From Acidobacteriaceae bacterium (GTDB lineage Bacteria; Acidobacteriota; Terriglobia; Terriglobales; Acidobacteriaceae): a stretch of 41,072 nt of DNA. The stretch covers positions 1 to 41,072 of the forward strand of contig PMUM01000174.1 of assembly GCA_003166855.1 (NCBI GenBank), in the 5' to 3' direction. Numbering within the stretch: position 1 is the first letter of the stretch; each line of letters begins with the position of its first letter. The position numbers and the translations under genes were made by a program. This document shows, piece after piece, positions 41,070 through 41,072 of the stretch. The notes under the pieces are model-generated. The model did not search any database and was not told the DNA's origin. It saw only the letters and a list, made by a program, of their open reading frames with translations.

Positions 41070-41072
41070 ACG

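Overview
The window looks like chromosomal DNA (roughly 60% GC) of an acidobacterium, most likely of the Terriglobia/Koribacter type. No rRNA is present to prove this. The call rests on the style of the proteins (zinc-finger anti-sigma factors fused to carboxypeptidase-like and YCF48-like domains, DUF4097 and PDZ genes behind an ECF sigma factor, a TonB C-terminal protein) and on many short palindromic intergenic repeats. Housekeeping blocks recognised: rpmB; trxA; lexA; msrA-msrB; pth-rpsF-rpsR-rplI; nadD/rsfS/rlmH; rplU-rpmA-obgE.

The most interesting part is 9.3-14.8 kb: a Ro60 (TROVE-domain) gene preceded by an array of at least six small RNA elements on the same strand. Each has a 5' module with the motif GTGGTGAA followed by a small hairpin, a matching 3' module of the form TTCCCYGGC, and complementary ends (6-8 bp). 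The last two (Y5, Y6) carry a complete tRNA-like domain in circularly permuted order: T-arm, acceptor 3' strand, short loop, acceptor 5' strand, D-arm. This is the architecture known for tRNA-mimicking bacterial Y RNAs (YrlA). The RNAs sit between, and within about 10-75 bases of, a gene of unknown function (9901-10698) and a BCS1-like membrane AAA+ ATPase (11194-12480). This suggests one RNA-protein operon from which Y RNAs are processed. An ORF6N-domain gene with its own palindromic operator lies on the opposite strand between the array and the Ro gene.

Layout. 0.1-9.2 kb: FKBP isomerase, L28, DUF971, a sigma/anti-sigma pair, thioredoxin, a TonB-like protein, LexA, msrA (interrupted by an in-frame amber codon), msrB, and a Ddn-like F420 protein. 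9.3-14.8 kb: Ro/Y RNA locus. 14.8-18.7 kb: accessory stretch with an AT-richer repeat, small unknown proteins, DUF3800- and DUF5677-like genes, and a second ORF6N gene. 18.9-21.1 kb: pth and ribosomal protein genes. 21.2-28.8 kb: a secreted beta-propeller-like protein; an ECF sigma, anti-sigma (HEAT), DUF4097 and PDZ group that looks like one envelope-stress unit; a GAF-GAF-GGDEF protein; a small membrane protein. 29.0-33.6 kb (minus strand): rlmH, a methyltransferase, rsfS, a 43-residue basic protein, an accessory membrane/coiled-coil gene, and nadD, so the usual nadD-rsfS neighbourhood is split by about 2.1 kb. 33.8-36.1 kb: a hybrid histidine kinase with a C-terminal PilZ domain. 36.2-38.8 kb: a PIN toxin/antitoxin pair, a second copy of the AT-rich repeat, and a proteasome-like Ntn-hydrolase candidate. 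39.0-41.1 kb (minus strand): obgE, rpmA, rplU.
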